Shown here piece by piece: positions 38,946 through 48,832 of a stretch of 64,000 nucleotides of DNA (within the stretch, counting starts at the first letter, position 1; each line of letters begins with the position of its first letter). The notes under the pieces are model-generated. The model had not been told where the DNA came from, ran no database searches, and worked only from the letters and a program-made list of their open reading frames with translations. Both the position numbers and the translations under genes were made by a program. This DNA is from Pseudomonadales bacterium (GTDB lineage Bacteria > Pseudomonadota > Gammaproteobacteria > Pseudomonadales > Azotimanducaceae). The DNA lies in the NCBI GenBank assembly GCA_017854255.1, contig JAFMIA010000003.1, positions 1-64,000 on the forward strand. The letters are read 5' to 3'.

Positions 38946-41364
38946 CCGCCCTCGTGGCTCTATTTATAGAGTCATTAACCAGCAACTTCTGCATCTGTTT
39001 AGACTCTGGCTACGGCCGACTTTCATCAACCATGAACAAACAGCCCTTGCGCTTGCCCAACACGCAATCCCCACCAACGTTCGCTACATCCTAGATTCCG
39101 ACTCGTTAGCCGACCGGCTATTGCTTGAACTGGGCTGTGAAGCGAGCCGCTTACCAGAGCCTCTGACGCTAGACCCCAACGCGCCCAACGCCTACTTTTG
39201 CCTAAATCACCGAGAAGGTTTCTGGGGTCGCCGCTCAGCCAGAGGAGACGCTCGGTCCACCTCACTGAAGGTTGATCCCGCTATCGGTGACGAATTGGCA
39301 ACGCGCCTAATACCCGTTTCCATTTACTGGGGGCACCAACCCGACCGTGCGCTTTCCCTGTGGAAAGTGCTGCTTTCAGATCAGTGGGCATCAACCTCAA
39401 AATTTCGAAAGATCTTGTGTATCGCGCTCACCCGACGGCATATCTTAGTACACTTTGGTGACCCGCTTGATGTCGACGAACTTACCAACGACCTACCTTC
39501 CGCAGCCCTTAAAACCAAACGCATCCATCGATTACTCCGGCGTCATTTCAAGAGTCAAAAACAGTCTATTATCGGCCCCGACTTGTCACACCGGCGAACA
39601 CTGCTTGATGAACTATTAGCGGCACCGGCGGTCGATGCCGCCATTATGACCGTTGCCGAAGCCAGCGAACGGCCCCGACATCGGGTCGCTGCGCAAGCTT
39701 ACCGTTATGCCTCTGAAATTGCGTCGGATCAGTCTTACCGCGTGATTCGTTTTTTTAGCATCATCCTGACGTGGCTTTGGAACCGACTCTATAACGGCAT
39801 CGAAGTCAGCCATCTAGAGCGGGTACGCGCCGTCTCGGATAACGCTGAGATCGTTTATGTGCCGTGCCATCGAAGTCATATCGATTACCTATTACTGTCC
39901 TACGTGCTCTATCACAACGGCTTGGCGCTGCCGCATATTGCCGCCGGCATCAACCTCAACCTATTCCTCGTGGGCCCCCTCTTGCGACGCGCCGGCGCGT
40001 TTTTTATGCGTCGTAGCTTCAAAGAGGACCTGCTTTATAAAGCAGTCTTCGACGAATACATTCACTTACTTTTATCGAAAGGCTACAGCCTAGAATACTT
40101 TGTCGAAGGCGGCCGCAGTCGGACAGGCGGTATGCTGACGCCTCGACCTGGCATGATCAATATGACTTTAAGGGGATACTACCGAGATCATCATCGAGAC
40201 ATACAGTTTGTTCCAGTCTACTTCTCCTACGAGCGCGTTCTGGAAATCAGCAGCTATCTGGATGAACGCAAAGGCCATCAAAAAAAGACCGAGTCCTTAC
40301 GCGACCTCTTCGGCGTGTTTCGATATTTTAAACTCGATTTTGGCCAGGTCTCGGTTAATTTCGGCGAACCCATTTCTCTTGAGCAGTTTTTGTCTATGCG
40401 AGTGGACTCGGACTTGGAAATGATCGAGCCCGACAAGCACAAAGCCATTTGTCGCGAGCTCGGACATCACATTGTTCAAGGCATCAATGCCGCTATACCG
40501 GTTAACCCAACTCAGATATTAGCAACCTTGTTTGTGCATGCGGGTCATCTCGAGATTCCTGAAGAAAGACTTCGCCGCCAACTTCGGTTTTTAACCACCC
40601 TCATTGAGGCCGATCAAATCTCCTCAATTTTTGACCAATCCGATGCGCAAATAATCGACTACTTTTTATCAACCTCTGGCGCCGAACGACAGCTCAGGGA
40701 CGGTGAGCCGATGATTACCATTACGCCCGGCGGACTCATTGATATGCGCTATTACAGCAATAGCGTCACGCACCTTTTCGTTTTACCGAGCCTCATTGCC
40801 AATCGTTTAATCCAAGAACCGATGATTGACCCTGAGCCGTTTTTTGATCAGCTTACAGTGCTCGCGCCCCTGCTCAACGCAATTTGTTTCTCCAAGCTTG
40901 CGCCTAGCGCTGAACGCATCAATGAACTGCTTGAGATCTTCGATTATAAAACCGAGGGCCAGCAAGTGTCTTCGGCGCGCGTTGACAGCCCCTTGGCCTC
41001 TGATCTAATTCAAATCGCCGGTATTATCGAGCCCGCCCTAAAGCAAATCGCCTTAGCTTGCGCGCTACTCAAGGTTAAACCCGACTTACTGGACGATCTC
41101 GCTACAATCAATGAACGCATCAAAACCCTGACAATCACGACGACCGCCTTCAACCCAGAGGATTTGATCTTGACTGAACGACTGATTCAGATGCTTAGCC
41201 AAACTCAGCCGATCAATGATAGGAAGGCGCAGGACAATGCGAATTGGATTAAGCCCCAGGCGGCGCTCGCCACTCTAATCAGCGAGGCGAGTCAAACCGA
41301 TCTGCAGCACTTGGCACTAGACTTGATTAAAGAAAACATCCAATCGGCTGCTACGACCCGTTAG
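38932..41364 (+). CDS. plsB: Glycerol-3-phosphate 1-O-acyltransferase PlsB
   Basis: An 810-residue protein, the usual PlsB length. The acyltransferase motifs are clear: HRSHIDYLLLSYVLYHNGLALPHIAAGINLN (motif I), the GAFFMRRSF block, the phosphate-binding FVEGGRSRTGGM and VPVYFSYERVLE. It puts the first acyl chain on glycerol-3-phosphate at the inner membrane. It starts inside the last codons of gspD, and its last 48 bp overlap the 3' end of rsmJ on the other strand. Confidence 0.96.
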   Translation: MAGSSRPRGSIYRVINQQLLHLFRLWLRPTFINHEQTALALAQHAIPTNVRYILDSDSLADRLLLELGCEASRLPEPLTLDPNAPNAYFCLNHREGFWGRRSARGDARSTSLKVDPAIGDELATRLIPVSIYWGHQPDRALSLWKVLLSDQWASTSKFRKILCIALTRRHILVHFGDPLDVDELTNDLPSAALKTKRIHRLLRRHFKSQKQSIIGPDLSHRRTLLDELLAAPAVDAAIMTVAEASERPRHRVAAQAYRYASEIASDQSYRVIRFFSIILTWLWNRLYNGIEVSHLERVRAVSDNAEIVYVPCHRSHIDYLLLSYVLYHNGLALPHIAAGINLNLFLVGPLLRRAGAFFMRRSFKEDLLYKAVFDEYIHLLLSKGYSLEYFVEGGRSRTGGMLTPRPGMINMTLRGYYRDHHRDIQFVPVYFSYERVLEISSYLDERKGHQKKTESLRDLFGVFRYFKLDFGQVSVNFGEPISLEQFLSMRVDSDLEMIEPDKHKAICRELGHHIVQGINAAIPVNPTQILATLFVHAGHLEIPEERLRRQLRFLTTLIEADQISSIFDQSDAQIIDYFLSTSGAERQLRDGEPMITITPGGLIDMRYYSNSVTHLFVLPSLIANRLIQEPMIDPEPFFDQLTVLAPLLNAICFSKLAPSAERINELLEIFDYKTEGQQVSSARVDSPLASDLIQIAGIIEPALKQIALACALLKVKPDLLDDLATINERIKTLTITTTAFNPEDLILTERLIQMLSQTQPINDRKAQDNANWIKPQAALATLISEASQTDLQHLALDLIKENIQSAATTR

Positions 41365-41967
41365 CTGATACACAGGGCGAGGCGCGTTAACCAAAGGTGC
41401 TCGGTCGAGGCGAGGCCGTTTAACAATCGTACGCCGAATACCCAGTGCCTGGGCTGCCGCTAAAAACGGCTGGAGTTCAGCGCCTTGGCCTAAAAACGCC
41501 TGCAACATCTGCATATTTCCGGGCGGCAGCGCAGACTTCTTTTTCTCTTCAAACATCGGGTCTACCAAGGCCGCATCAAACCCTTTTGCTGGCAGAAAGG
41601 GTGAGGTGCTATCCCAATGGTGTATTGCCAAACGGGCCACCACCGGCTGCAATTCGTCATCTTGCGCCGCCCGCTTAAGCGCATCCTTAACCAACAAAAA
41701 GACTGTTTTAGAACGCTCAAGCATCATCACATGATGTCCGTAGGACGCCAATATCAACGCATCAATACCAAGTCCTGCGGTCATATCAAGCACTCGGGCA
41801 CCCGGCTTTTCTTTCACTGCGCGAATCAAGAGCTCGCCCTTGGATGAAATTTTTTTCTGGCGGAGTCTTAATGAGGGACTGCCGTAGTCGACGGTCAGCG
41901 GTGGTTTTTGGCCATAGTGATCAACCAGAGCAAGTCCGGTTGGGAGGGCCTTTAATCCATAACGCAT
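41317..41967 (-). CDS. rsmJ: 16S rRNA (guanine1516-N2)-methyltransferase RsmJ
   Basis: A 216-residue SAM-dependent methyltransferase. The SAM motif is VLDMTAGLGIDALILASYGHHVMMLERS, and the catalytic VDPMFEEKKKSALP and C-terminal GRSSRLDVFF are RsmJ hallmarks. It methylates G1516 of 16S rRNA. It is translationally adjacent to tsaB: the TAG of tsaB is followed with no gap by the rsmJ ATG. Confidence 0.94.
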   Translation of the reverse strand: MRYGLKALPTGLALVDHYGQKPPLTVDYGSPSLRLRQKKISSKGELLIRAVKEKPGARVLDMTAGLGIDALILASYGHHVMMLERSKTVFLLVKDALKRAAQDDELQPVVARLAIHHWDSTSPFLPAKGFDAALVDPMFEEKKKSALPPGNMQMLQAFLGQGAELQPFLAAAQALGIRRTIVKRPRLDRAPLVNAPRPVYQLTGRSSRLDVFFNQV

Positions 41968-42633
41968 CTAGGAACGAGACTTCTGAGCAACGGTTTCGCG
42001 AACATAAAGGGGGGCCGCCTCAAGCGCTGAAACGACCTCCCCAGCAGCAAGCATCGCCTCCGCGATCTGTAATAGGTTGTGAACATCCGGCGACGTAATG
42101 TCGATGACACCTTGGGGTTGAGGCGATAGTGCTTTCATTAAAAAAACCCCATCGCCCGCAAGAGACCAAGAGGCTAAGTCATGATTGGTTAACATGGCCG
42201 TGGTGTAGACTTCAGCCTGCCCGATAAGACGAGGCACCAATCCATCACACCCGTCATAAAAAGCACCATAAAGCTCTTCTTCACGTGCGTGCATTGTAAC
42301 CAATACCCGGGCAACCTGAGCTTGCTGACCCGCCGCCCGGGCAACAATCGCCATGGTTGGAACGGGGATGACCGGCAGACTAAGACCATAAGCAAGGCCT
42401 TGAATGACGCCAACAGCGATTCTCAATCCCGTAAACGATCCAGGTCCCTGACTGAACGCCAGAGCTTGAATGGATTTTAAGCTTTCACCTTCTTCGCGTA
42501 AAAACTGCAGGAGTTGAGGCAAAATCTGGCGTGAGTGCCGAAGATCATTGCTGAACAGGCGACTTCGAACTTCTCCTTTGCAAATAAGGCCCAGCTTTAA
42601 ATCACGGCCGGTGGTATCGAGTCCTAAAATCAT
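41968..42633 (-). CDS. tsaB: tRNA N6-threonylcarbamoyladenosine synthesis protein TsaB
   Basis: A 221-residue ASKHA-fold protein. It has ILGLDTTGRDLKLGL, the LRHSRQILPQLLQFL helix and FSQGPGSFTGLRIAVGVIQGLAYGLSLPVI, typical of TsaB. With TsaD/TsaE it makes the t6A37 tRNA modification. It lies between a YoaA-type helicase gene and rsmJ, overlapping the former by 4 bp. Confidence 0.95.
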   Translation of the reverse strand: MILGLDTTGRDLKLGLICKGEVRSRLFSNDLRHSRQILPQLLQFLREEGESLKSIQALAFSQGPGSFTGLRIAVGVIQGLAYGLSLPVIPVPTMAIVARAAGQQAQVARVLVTMHAREEELYGAFYDGCDGLVPRLIGQAEVYTTAMLTNHDLASWSLAGDGVFLMKALSPQPQGVIDITSPDVHNLLQIAEAMLAAGEVVSALEAAPLYVRETVAQKSRS

Positions 42634-44543
42634 CGTCTTTTATCCATAAAGTCTAGGGCGTCTGATGCACTCTGCGTCCATCTAAACTCAGGCAAGCTGG
42701 CTTGCAGTAAACCGGAGTAACTCGCATTCCAAAAACGCGGATCTCCGATGATAAAAATACCTTGATCACATTCTTTTCGGATCAATCGGCCAAAACCTTG
42801 CCTTAATTTTAGTGCGCAGTCTGGCAAAATATAGTCAGAAAAGAAATCCAAACCGGCCGATTGGCACGCCTTCCGCCGCGCAATCAACCTCGGATCATCC
42901 GGCGTTAGGAACGGTAATTTATCGATCACCAAACACTCAACGCCCGCACCGTTGAAGTCAACGCCCTGCCAAAAACTACTCGTTCCCAGCAAAAAACCAT
43001 GGGTCACTTTTTTGAAATCTTGAACCAGCCGCTGACGCGGGCGTTCACCTTGAATAAATATCTCACCTGGGTAGGACGTCGCCAGATAACTCGCAGCACT
43101 CGCGAGCGCTCGGTGCGAGGTAAACAGCATCAGCGTTTTTAGCGGGCGCAGCGCCTTTAGATCCTCTAACAATGCTGGTATGAACGCGGGATGATCCGGC
43201 GCCAGCTGCTGCGAGGTTTGGAAGCCCATAACTTGCTTAGAATAAGAAAAAGCATTCGCGACCTTGATCGCTTTGCGAGCGTCATAGCCGATCTGTCGGC
43301 TAATAAACGCAAAGGAACCATTCACGCTGAGCGTTGCTGATACGAATATTTTTGGCGCCGGGGTCGTTAAGACATCCGCCATGGCCTCATCCGTTGCCGC
43401 CACAACGCTGCGGAACGCAGCGCCACCCCGGGCGTCCTCCTCCCACCAATAACTTTGTGCATCCTCTTCAACATCGGCTGCGAGCGCGAGCAGTTGATCC
43501 ATTCGCCAAGCGAGATCTTGATGCGCATCGCGCAGTATTTTCCCATGATTCAACCTTGATTCTAAAACACGCGTCAGCCGAGCAAGCAGCAACTCCAACT
43601 CATCGATCTGCCCCAGCACCCTCGCTTTTACCACCGGTTCTGAGAAGGCGCGTCCGACAATCGCCTCATAGGCCCTTTCAAAACGCACTTTTTCTCGACC
43701 GAGCAACACCGCCCAATCACCAAGCACCGCGTCATATTGCTGCGGGTCTGCATTGATCCGGCCTAGGGTGATCGCAAGTTCCCGCATCCAATTAAAACTA
43801 AAAGCAAACTGCTTGCTCTCACGCAGGAGTCTCAGGAATTGATCAGCTTCATCAATTAATTGCACATCCATCTTATCGATCACATCAACCAGGTCATCGC
43901 TTGGGTTTTCATATCTAGACATGAGCAACTGATGATTCACAATCACCACGTCAGCCAGGTCGGCCGCCTTACGAGCGTTATAAAGCGGGCACTGATCGAA
44001 GTTTGGACAAAGCCGCTTCTGGCACTCTTCAGCGGTTGCCGTGATCAAGGGCGTCAAATCAGCGCTTAGGACTTCGAGTTCAGATAAGTCACCCGTATGG
44101 GTCCGGGTCGACCAAGCCTTTATTGCGGAAACCGCCACAAGCGCGTCGGCGGACAGCTCCTTGGTAGGCGACTCAAACAACTGCCCAAACTTGAAAGGAC
44201 AAAGATAATTACGCCTGCCTTTCAGCACCGCCACCTTTTTAGCCGATGCTAAAACCGTTCGTGCGATCGAAAGATCCTCGTAAAAAATTTGATCTTGTAA
44301 CAGTTTGGTATAGGTCGAGATGAGCACACGCTTGTTAGACAACAGAACGGGCATTAAATAGCCAAGGCTCTTCCCAATACCGGTCTCGGCTTCGATGACC
44401 GAGTCACCTGACTGCTGCAGAGACGCCTCGATGGCCTGCGCGAATTCAATTTGCCCGGCTCGCGAACGAAAAGACGGCAGGGTTTGACTCATCAATCCCA
44501 CTGGGGAGAATAGCGCTTTGAGTTGGTGATCAGACATAGCCAT
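42630..44543 (-). CDS. yoaA: ATP-dependent DNA helicase, YoaA/DinG family
   Basis: A 637-residue XPD-like superfamily 2 helicase. Walker A is EAETGIGKSLGYLMP; the cluster cysteines are NYLCPF, then ECQKRLCPNFDQCPLY (4Fe-4S); the Walker B is LIDEAD; the last motif is GFGRLIRKECDQG. YoaA unwinds damaged DNA with the chi subunit of Pol III in E. coli. The neighbour tsaB (the yeaZ gene of E. coli) fits the E. coli yoaA locus. Start ATG 44543 or 44537. Confidence 0.9.
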   Translation of the reverse strand: MAMSDHQLKALFSPVGLMSQTLPSFRSRAGQIEFAQAIEASLQQSGDSVIEAETGIGKSLGYLMPVLLSNKRVLISTYTKLLQDQIFYEDLSIARTVLASAKKVAVLKGRRNYLCPFKFGQLFESPTKELSADALVAVSAIKAWSTRTHTGDLSELEVLSADLTPLITATAEECQKRLCPNFDQCPLYNARKAADLADVVIVNHQLLMSRYENPSDDLVDVIDKMDVQLIDEADQFLRLLRESKQFAFSFNWMRELAITLGRINADPQQYDAVLGDWAVLLGREKVRFERAYEAIVGRAFSEPVVKARVLGQIDELELLLARLTRVLESRLNHGKILRDAHQDLAWRMDQLLALAADVEEDAQSYWWEEDARGGAAFRSVVAATDEAMADVLTTPAPKIFVSATLSVNGSFAFISRQIGYDARKAIKVANAFSYSKQVMGFQTSQQLAPDHPAFIPALLEDLKALRPLKTLMLFTSHRALASAASYLATSYPGEIFIQGERPRQRLVQDFKKVTHGFLLGTSSFWQGVDFNGAGVECLVIDKLPFLTPDDPRLIARRKACQSAGLDFFSDYILPDCALKLRQGFGRLIRKECDQGIFIIGDPRFWNASYSGLLQASLPEFRWTQSASDALDFMDKRR

Positions 44544-44598
44544 CGAACTAACCGTAGTTTGCGCTTATGCTGGCCTCTTATCCTAGGAATTACAAACG

Positions 44599-45177
44599 AT
44601 GAACAGTGCGTTTTCGACCATCATACTTGCCGGCGGGAAAGGCCAGCGATTGGGCGGGCAGGATAAAGGTCTCGTGCCCTATCAGGGTCATCCCCTTATC
44701 CATCGCAGCGTTGGATTAGCGCGCCAATGCAGTAACGCGATTATCATCAGCGCCAATCGAAATGTCGCAAGATATGAAGCCTTTGCCGAGTCGGTCGTTC
44801 AAGACAACACGCCAAACTATGGTGGCCCTTTATTGGGCATTCAAGCCTGTGCCAACAGGGTTTTAACAAATTACACATTGATCATGGCCTGCGACCTACC
44901 GAGACTGACGATTGATCTAGTACAACCCTTACAAAGCGCTTTGCTGGATCAGGGGCCCCAACTCGATGCGGTCGTTTATCGGCAAAATGGCTTTTTACAG
45001 TGCGGGTTGGTTGCAATCAGAACAGCCGCACTCGCCTCAATCGATTCTGAACTGGAACATGGCCAACGCTCGATAAAAAGATGGCTAGAATCGTTATCGC
45101 TTTTAGTGCTCGACAGTGATGACGCATACGCGTTCACGAACTTTAATACTCCAAACAGCTTCACAACCGCGTTGTAA
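44599..45177 (+). CDS. mobA: Molybdenum cofactor guanylyltransferase MobA
   Basis: A 192-residue nucleotidyltransferase with the GTP loop LAGGKGQRLGGQDKGLVPYQGHPLI, the MACDLPRL metal site and YGGPLLGI. It adds GMP to molybdopterin to give MGD for molybdoenzymes. It is divergent from the helicase gene and stands alone; the usual mobB partner is not seen. A bidirectional terminator follows. Confidence 0.93.
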   Translation: MNSAFSTIILAGGKGQRLGGQDKGLVPYQGHPLIHRSVGLARQCSNAIIISANRNVARYEAFAESVVQDNTPNYGGPLLGIQACANRVLTNYTLIMACDLPRLTIDLVQPLQSALLDQGPQLDAVVYRQNGFLQCGLVAIRTAALASIDSELEHGQRSIKRWLESLSLLVLDSDDAYAFTNFNTPNSFTTAL

Positions 45178-45311
45178 CCTAAAGCGAGATGGCCCACTGC
45201 AAACGACGAACCAATTGTAAAGTGTGGGGAAAGCGGCCGCCTTCCTGCACCTCGGCAAACTATCACCGCAACACCGATTTAAACGCGGCCGCGCGCTAAC
45301 TTTTTTCAGGC

Positions 45312-45344
45312 AATAAAAAAGCCCTATAAAAGGGCTTTTTTATT
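45312..45344. terminator. Bidirectional intrinsic terminator between mobA and the histone-like gene
   Basis: A perfect 14-bp inverted repeat (AATAAAAAAGCCCT / AGGGCTTTTTTATT, arms 45312-45325 and 45331-45344) with a 5-nt loop. A-rich and T-rich arms give a U-run on either strand, so it can end both mobA and the convergent histone-like gene. Confidence 0.85.
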
Positions 45345-45380
45345 GTCCAGCGCATTGATAAGCGCTGATGGTTTTGACAC

Positions 45381-45710
45381 CTACTTCTTTTTCTTAGCAG
45401 CCGCTTTCTTAGGAGCGGCTTTCTTAGCAGCAGCCTTCTTAGGAGCCGCTTTCTTAGCAGCCGCCTTCTTAGGCGCGGCTTTCTTAGCAGCCGCTTTCTT
45501 AGGAGCAGCTTTCTTAGCAGCCGCTTTCTTAGGAGCAGCTTTCTTAGCAGCCGCTTTCTTCGGAGCAGCTTTCTTAGCAGCCGCTTTCTTTGGTGCTGCT
45601 TTTTTAGGCGCCGCTTTCTTAGCGACTACTTTTTTAGCAACGACTTTTTTCGCAACTGCTTTCTTAGCAGCAGGCTTTTTCTTTGCAGCAGGTTTCTTTT
45701 TTGCGACCAC
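45381..45710 (-). CDS. Histone H1-like Lys/Ala-rich repeat protein
   Basis: A 109-residue, very basic protein made of [10 protein letters not shown]-type repeats with no other domain. Such C-terminal-H1-like proteins (AlgP, PhaF tail, Hc-like proteins) bind DNA without sequence preference and may condense it. The start is a GTG at 45710 preceded by AAAGGAGTATTAACT. Seven 30-bp tandem repeats code for most of it. The repeat number is likely to vary between strains. Exact orthology is uncertain because repeats mislead alignments. Confidence 0.8.
   Translation of the reverse strand: MVAKKKPAAKKKPAAKKAVAKKVVAKKVVAKKAAPKKAAPKKAAAKKAAPKKAAAKKAAPKKAAAKKAAPKKAAAKKAAPKKAAAKKAAPKKAAAKKAAPKKAAAKKKK
45391..45600 (-). 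repeat. Seven 30-bp tandem repeats within the histone-like gene
   Basis: Units begin every 30 bp from 45391 (plus-strand core TTCTTAGCAGCCGCTTTCTT). They differ by a few third-position changes, and the unit keeps the reading frame (10 codons). Gain or loss of units would lengthen or shorten the protein without breaking it. Confidence 0.9.
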
Positions 45711-45789
45711 AGTTAATACTCCTTTAGTGACTTTTACTTTTAAGACTCACTCATTTTAGCTATGAAGCATCTCCTCGGCATAACTCAGA

Positions 45790-45817
45790 ATCATAGCGTA
45801 ATTCAGAGCTGGGGTAA
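45790..45817 (-). promoter_or_regulatory. Candidate promoter of the histone-like gene
   Basis: On the minus strand TTACCC (45817-45812), a 16-nt spacer and TATGAT (45795-45790), about 80 bp before the GTG start. Confidence 0.45.
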
Positions 45818-45934
45818 CATCGATGCGCTGGGGTCAAGTTTAGAAAATTCTCTCCACTTTGCACACCTTTTTTTTAAAAAGAAAACACAACAAAAATCGA
45901 CCCTAATTTGTTCGCCGGTGTTCTTAGCCGAGCC

Positions 45935-46585
45935 CTAAAGCGCCTTAAGTGTTTTTTGAACCATAGACTTAATTTCGTCGGTGGTCCCTTGTCCATCGAT
46001 CATCGCGTATTGCGCGCCGGTTTGGGCTGTGAGGGATTTATAAAACGCGACCAGCGGTGCGGTTTGATCGAGATAAACCCGAAGACGATCCCGAATCGTT
46101 TCTTCTTGATCGTCATCTCGCTGAACAAGGGCCTCGCCTGTTTCATCGTCGATGTTCGCGGTTTTAGGCGGATGATATAAAACATGATAGGTCCGACCAG
46201 AACCGGGATGAACGCGGCGCCCACTCAAACGCTTTATAATTTCCTCATCCGGCACCGTGATCTCGATCACATAATCAATTTCTACACCGGCATTTTTTAA
46301 CGCTTCCGCCTGAGGAATCGTTCGAGGAAATCCATCGAACAAAAAGCCCTCTCGGCAATCGTCTTGTTGCAAACGCGCTTTCACTAAATTGATTATGATG
46401 TCATCGGTCACTAATTCACCACGATCCATCACCCCCTTCACTTCAAGTCCCAAGGGCGTTTGATCCTTAATCGCCTGCCTTAACATGTCGCCGGTTGAAA
46501 TTTGGGGAATGCCATAGGCTTCAGTAATGAACTGCGCCTGCGTTCCCTTGCCAACCCCTGGCGCACCTAACAAGATTAATCGCAT
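45935..46585 (-). CDS. adk: Adenylate kinase
   Basis: A 216-residue adenylate kinase of the long type with a LID domain. P-loop [17 protein letters not shown] site [43 protein letters not shown]. It interconverts ATP, ADP and AMP. It begins 30 bp after relA on the minus strand. An AT-rich region of about 220 bp separates it from the histone-like gene. Confidence 0.98.
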   Translation of the reverse strand: MRLILLGAPGVGKGTQAQFITEAYGIPQISTGDMLRQAIKDQTPLGLEVKGVMDRGELVTDDIIINLVKARLQQDDCREGFLFDGFPRTIPQAEALKNAGVEIDYVIEITVPDEEIIKRLSGRRVHPGSGRTYHVLYHPPKTANIDDETGEALVQRDDDQEETIRDRLRVYLDQTAPLVAFYKSLTAQTGAQYAMIDGQGTTDEIKSMVQKTLKAL

Positions 46586-46615
46586 AAAATTCCCTTACCC
46601 TTTTTAACTTTATTT

Positions 46616-48832
46616 TTAACTTGTGAATCGACGTGCCGACACAACATTCGGAATCTTTTGCATCATTTCTAAAACCTTAATCAAGGTTTTCAAAGATTCA
46701 ACTTCAATCGTCATATCAATATCAACGCGCTGAGCAACCTGGTCCGTAACAGAATGTAACCTAATCACGTTTATGGCTTCTTTGACAAACAACGCGGTTA
46801 TATCAAACAGAAGACCAGACCGATCATAGGCTTCAACTTTTAAGTCCACGGAAAAGACGGCTTGTGCACCCTCTTGCCAAGACAATCGCATCAACCGACC
46901 GTAAGCATCGCCCTGAAGCACCTCGACGCATTCTTGAACGTGCACGCCAACAATACCCGTGTCACTGATAATACCCGCGATAGAATCTCCGAGCACTGGA
47001 TTACAACACTTTGCGATTTCATGCGCTCGACCGCCCAGGCCTTTAATTAATCTGGGCGCGAGATCCGTATCAAAGCCAAGGGGAAGCTGAGAAGACTTCC
47101 GGATATCCAATTCATTAACAGCTACCCATTCAGCGACATCTGACAACTGAAGGTCACCTCGTCCAAGGGCGACCAAGAATTCCTCCTCATCTGAAAAACC
47201 AAAAGCAGCACCAATCAAAACTTTCCGTGCCGCATCAATCCCCAATTGACGGAGTTCACCTTCAACGAGTCGCTGCCCTTCTTCCAGATTTTTTTTGCGT
47301 TCCCGAAGCCCAAACCAAGCTTGGATTTTTGTTTTCGCTTTGGAGGTTGTCACATATCCTAAATGAGCATGGAGCCACTCGCGTCTGGGTAAGGCCTCAT
47401 TACCTGTGATCACCTCAACATGATCTCCGGAGATCAAAACCTGGTTGAGCGAAACCACCTTGCCATTGACCTTTGCACCACGACACTTATGGCCAATCTC
47501 AGTGTGAACCTTGTAGGCAAAATCAACGGGGGTTGCCCCGGGCGGCATGTCGATCACATGACCGTCAGGGGTAAACAAATAAACTCGGTCAAGACTCACA
47601 TTGGCCATCATTTCACTAGCGGACTCGGGCAAGTTCTTCACCTCATCTTGCCATTCAATCACTTGCCGCAACCAAGACAAACGGCGTTCATAACGCTCGA
47701 CGCGGCCAGTTGGCGACTTTTCCTTGTAGGTCCAATGCGCGCAGACCCCATACTCGGCTTCATGGTGCATCCCTTCCGTTCGAATTTGAACTTCCAAGAT
47801 TTTGCCCTCCGGGCCAATAACTGCCGTGTGAAGGGACTGATAACCATTGTCTTTTGGATTCGCAATGTAATCATCAAACTCATTGGGGATATTGCGCCAA
47901 AGGTTATGCACAACCCCTAAAGCCCGATAGCAGTCATCCGATGAGTTAACCAAGATTCGAATCGCGCGAACATCATAGACTTCAGAAAAGGCGATGCCTT
48001 TTCGGTTCATCTTTTTCCAAATACTACAGATATGTTTTGCTCGGCCTTCAAGACTTGCTTTGAGCTTCACAAGCTCAAGTTTGGACTCAAGGGATTCCAG
48101 CACAGAGCCGATATAGCGATCTCGCATCGTCCGCTTTTCATCAAGCAAGGCTGCAATCCGGCGATACGCATCGGGCTCTGTAAACCGAAAAGCGAGATCT
48201 TCTAGCTCCCACTTCAAGTGCCCTATACCAAGACGATGGGCCAACGGTGCATAGATTTCAGTGATTTCTTGCGCAAGCCTTAATTGCTTGCTTCGATCTG
48301 CGTGCCCGGCGGCCCTAATGGCGCAGGTTCTTTCCGCCAACTTAATCAGCGCAACGCGAATGTCATCGACCAAAGCCACAAGCATTTTCTTGGCCTGCTC
48401 AACCTGATCGGACGTCTCTCCCAAGACCATTTCATTTTTGAGAATATGGATATTGCTAATGGCGGCCATTTTCAGAACGCCCTCAACCAAATTTGAAACC
48501 TTTTCACCAAATTGCTTACGGATGTGATTAACCGTAATTTGCTTCTCTCTTGCGGCTCGATAAACAATTGCGGCGATCAAGCCATCTTCATCAACTCGAA
48601 AATCTCGCAAAAGATCGGCAATTTCTAATCCCATAAAATAACTGCTGCGACCCGACGGCCAACCCGATCCCAACTGAATTGCTTTTTCCTCGGCTTGCGC
48701 CGACAGATCACAGGCTCGACTAATTCTGTCTAGATCCAAGTCTTCTCGGTCTGCGCCCAGCTCATTCAACCATTGCGCCCGATCAAACTGACCCGCTTCA
48801 AAAACAATTCGCTGCTCTCGTGCCTTAACCAT
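46616..48832 (-). CDS. relA: GTP pyrophosphokinase RelA (stringent response)
   Basis: A 738-residue long RSH protein. The N-terminal hydrolase domain lacks an intact HD motif (AIVYRAAREK), so it is a RelA-type synthetase rather than SpoT. The synthetase region has YDVRAIRILV, NPKDNGYQSLHTAVIGP, EVQIRT and CAHWTYKE. TGS (DRVYLFTPDGHVIDMPPGATPVDFAY), a helical region and a C-terminal ACT domain follow. It makes (p)ppGpp on stalled ribosomes. It overlaps rlmD by 8 bp. Confidence 0.97.
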   Translation of the reverse strand: MVKAREQRIVFEAGQFDRAQWLNELGADREDLDLDRISRACDLSAQAEEKAIQLGSGWPSGRSSYFMGLEIADLLRDFRVDEDGLIAAIVYRAAREKQITVNHIRKQFGEKVSNLVEGVLKMAAISNIHILKNEMVLGETSDQVEQAKKMLVALVDDIRVALIKLAERTCAIRAAGHADRSKQLRLAQEITEIYAPLAHRLGIGHLKWELEDLAFRFTEPDAYRRIAALLDEKRTMRDRYIGSVLESLESKLELVKLKASLEGRAKHICSIWKKMNRKGIAFSEVYDVRAIRILVNSSDDCYRALGVVHNLWRNIPNEFDDYIANPKDNGYQSLHTAVIGPEGKILEVQIRTEGMHHEAEYGVCAHWTYKEKSPTGRVERYERRLSWLRQVIEWQDEVKNLPESASEMMANVSLDRVYLFTPDGHVIDMPPGATPVDFAYKVHTEIGHKCRGAKVNGKVVSLNQVLISGDHVEVITGNEALPRREWLHAHLGYVTTSKAKTKIQAWFGLRERKKNLEEGQRLVEGELRQLGIDAARKVLIGAAFGFSDEEEFLVALGRGDLQLSDVAEWVAVNELDIRKSSQLPLGFDTDLAPRLIKGLGGRAHEIAKCCNPVLGDSIAGIISDTGIVGVHVQECVEVLQGDAYGRLMRLSWQEGAQAVFSVDLKVEAYDRSGLLFDITALFVKEAINVIRLHSVTDQVAQRVDIDMTIEVESLKTLIKVLEMMQKIPNVVSARRFTS

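Noticed and set aside
45343-45759. Plus-strand ORF of Ala/Phe/Leu repeats
   Set aside because: It is the antisense reading of the Lys/Ala repeat gene; the minus frame has a Shine-Dalgarno and a known protein type.
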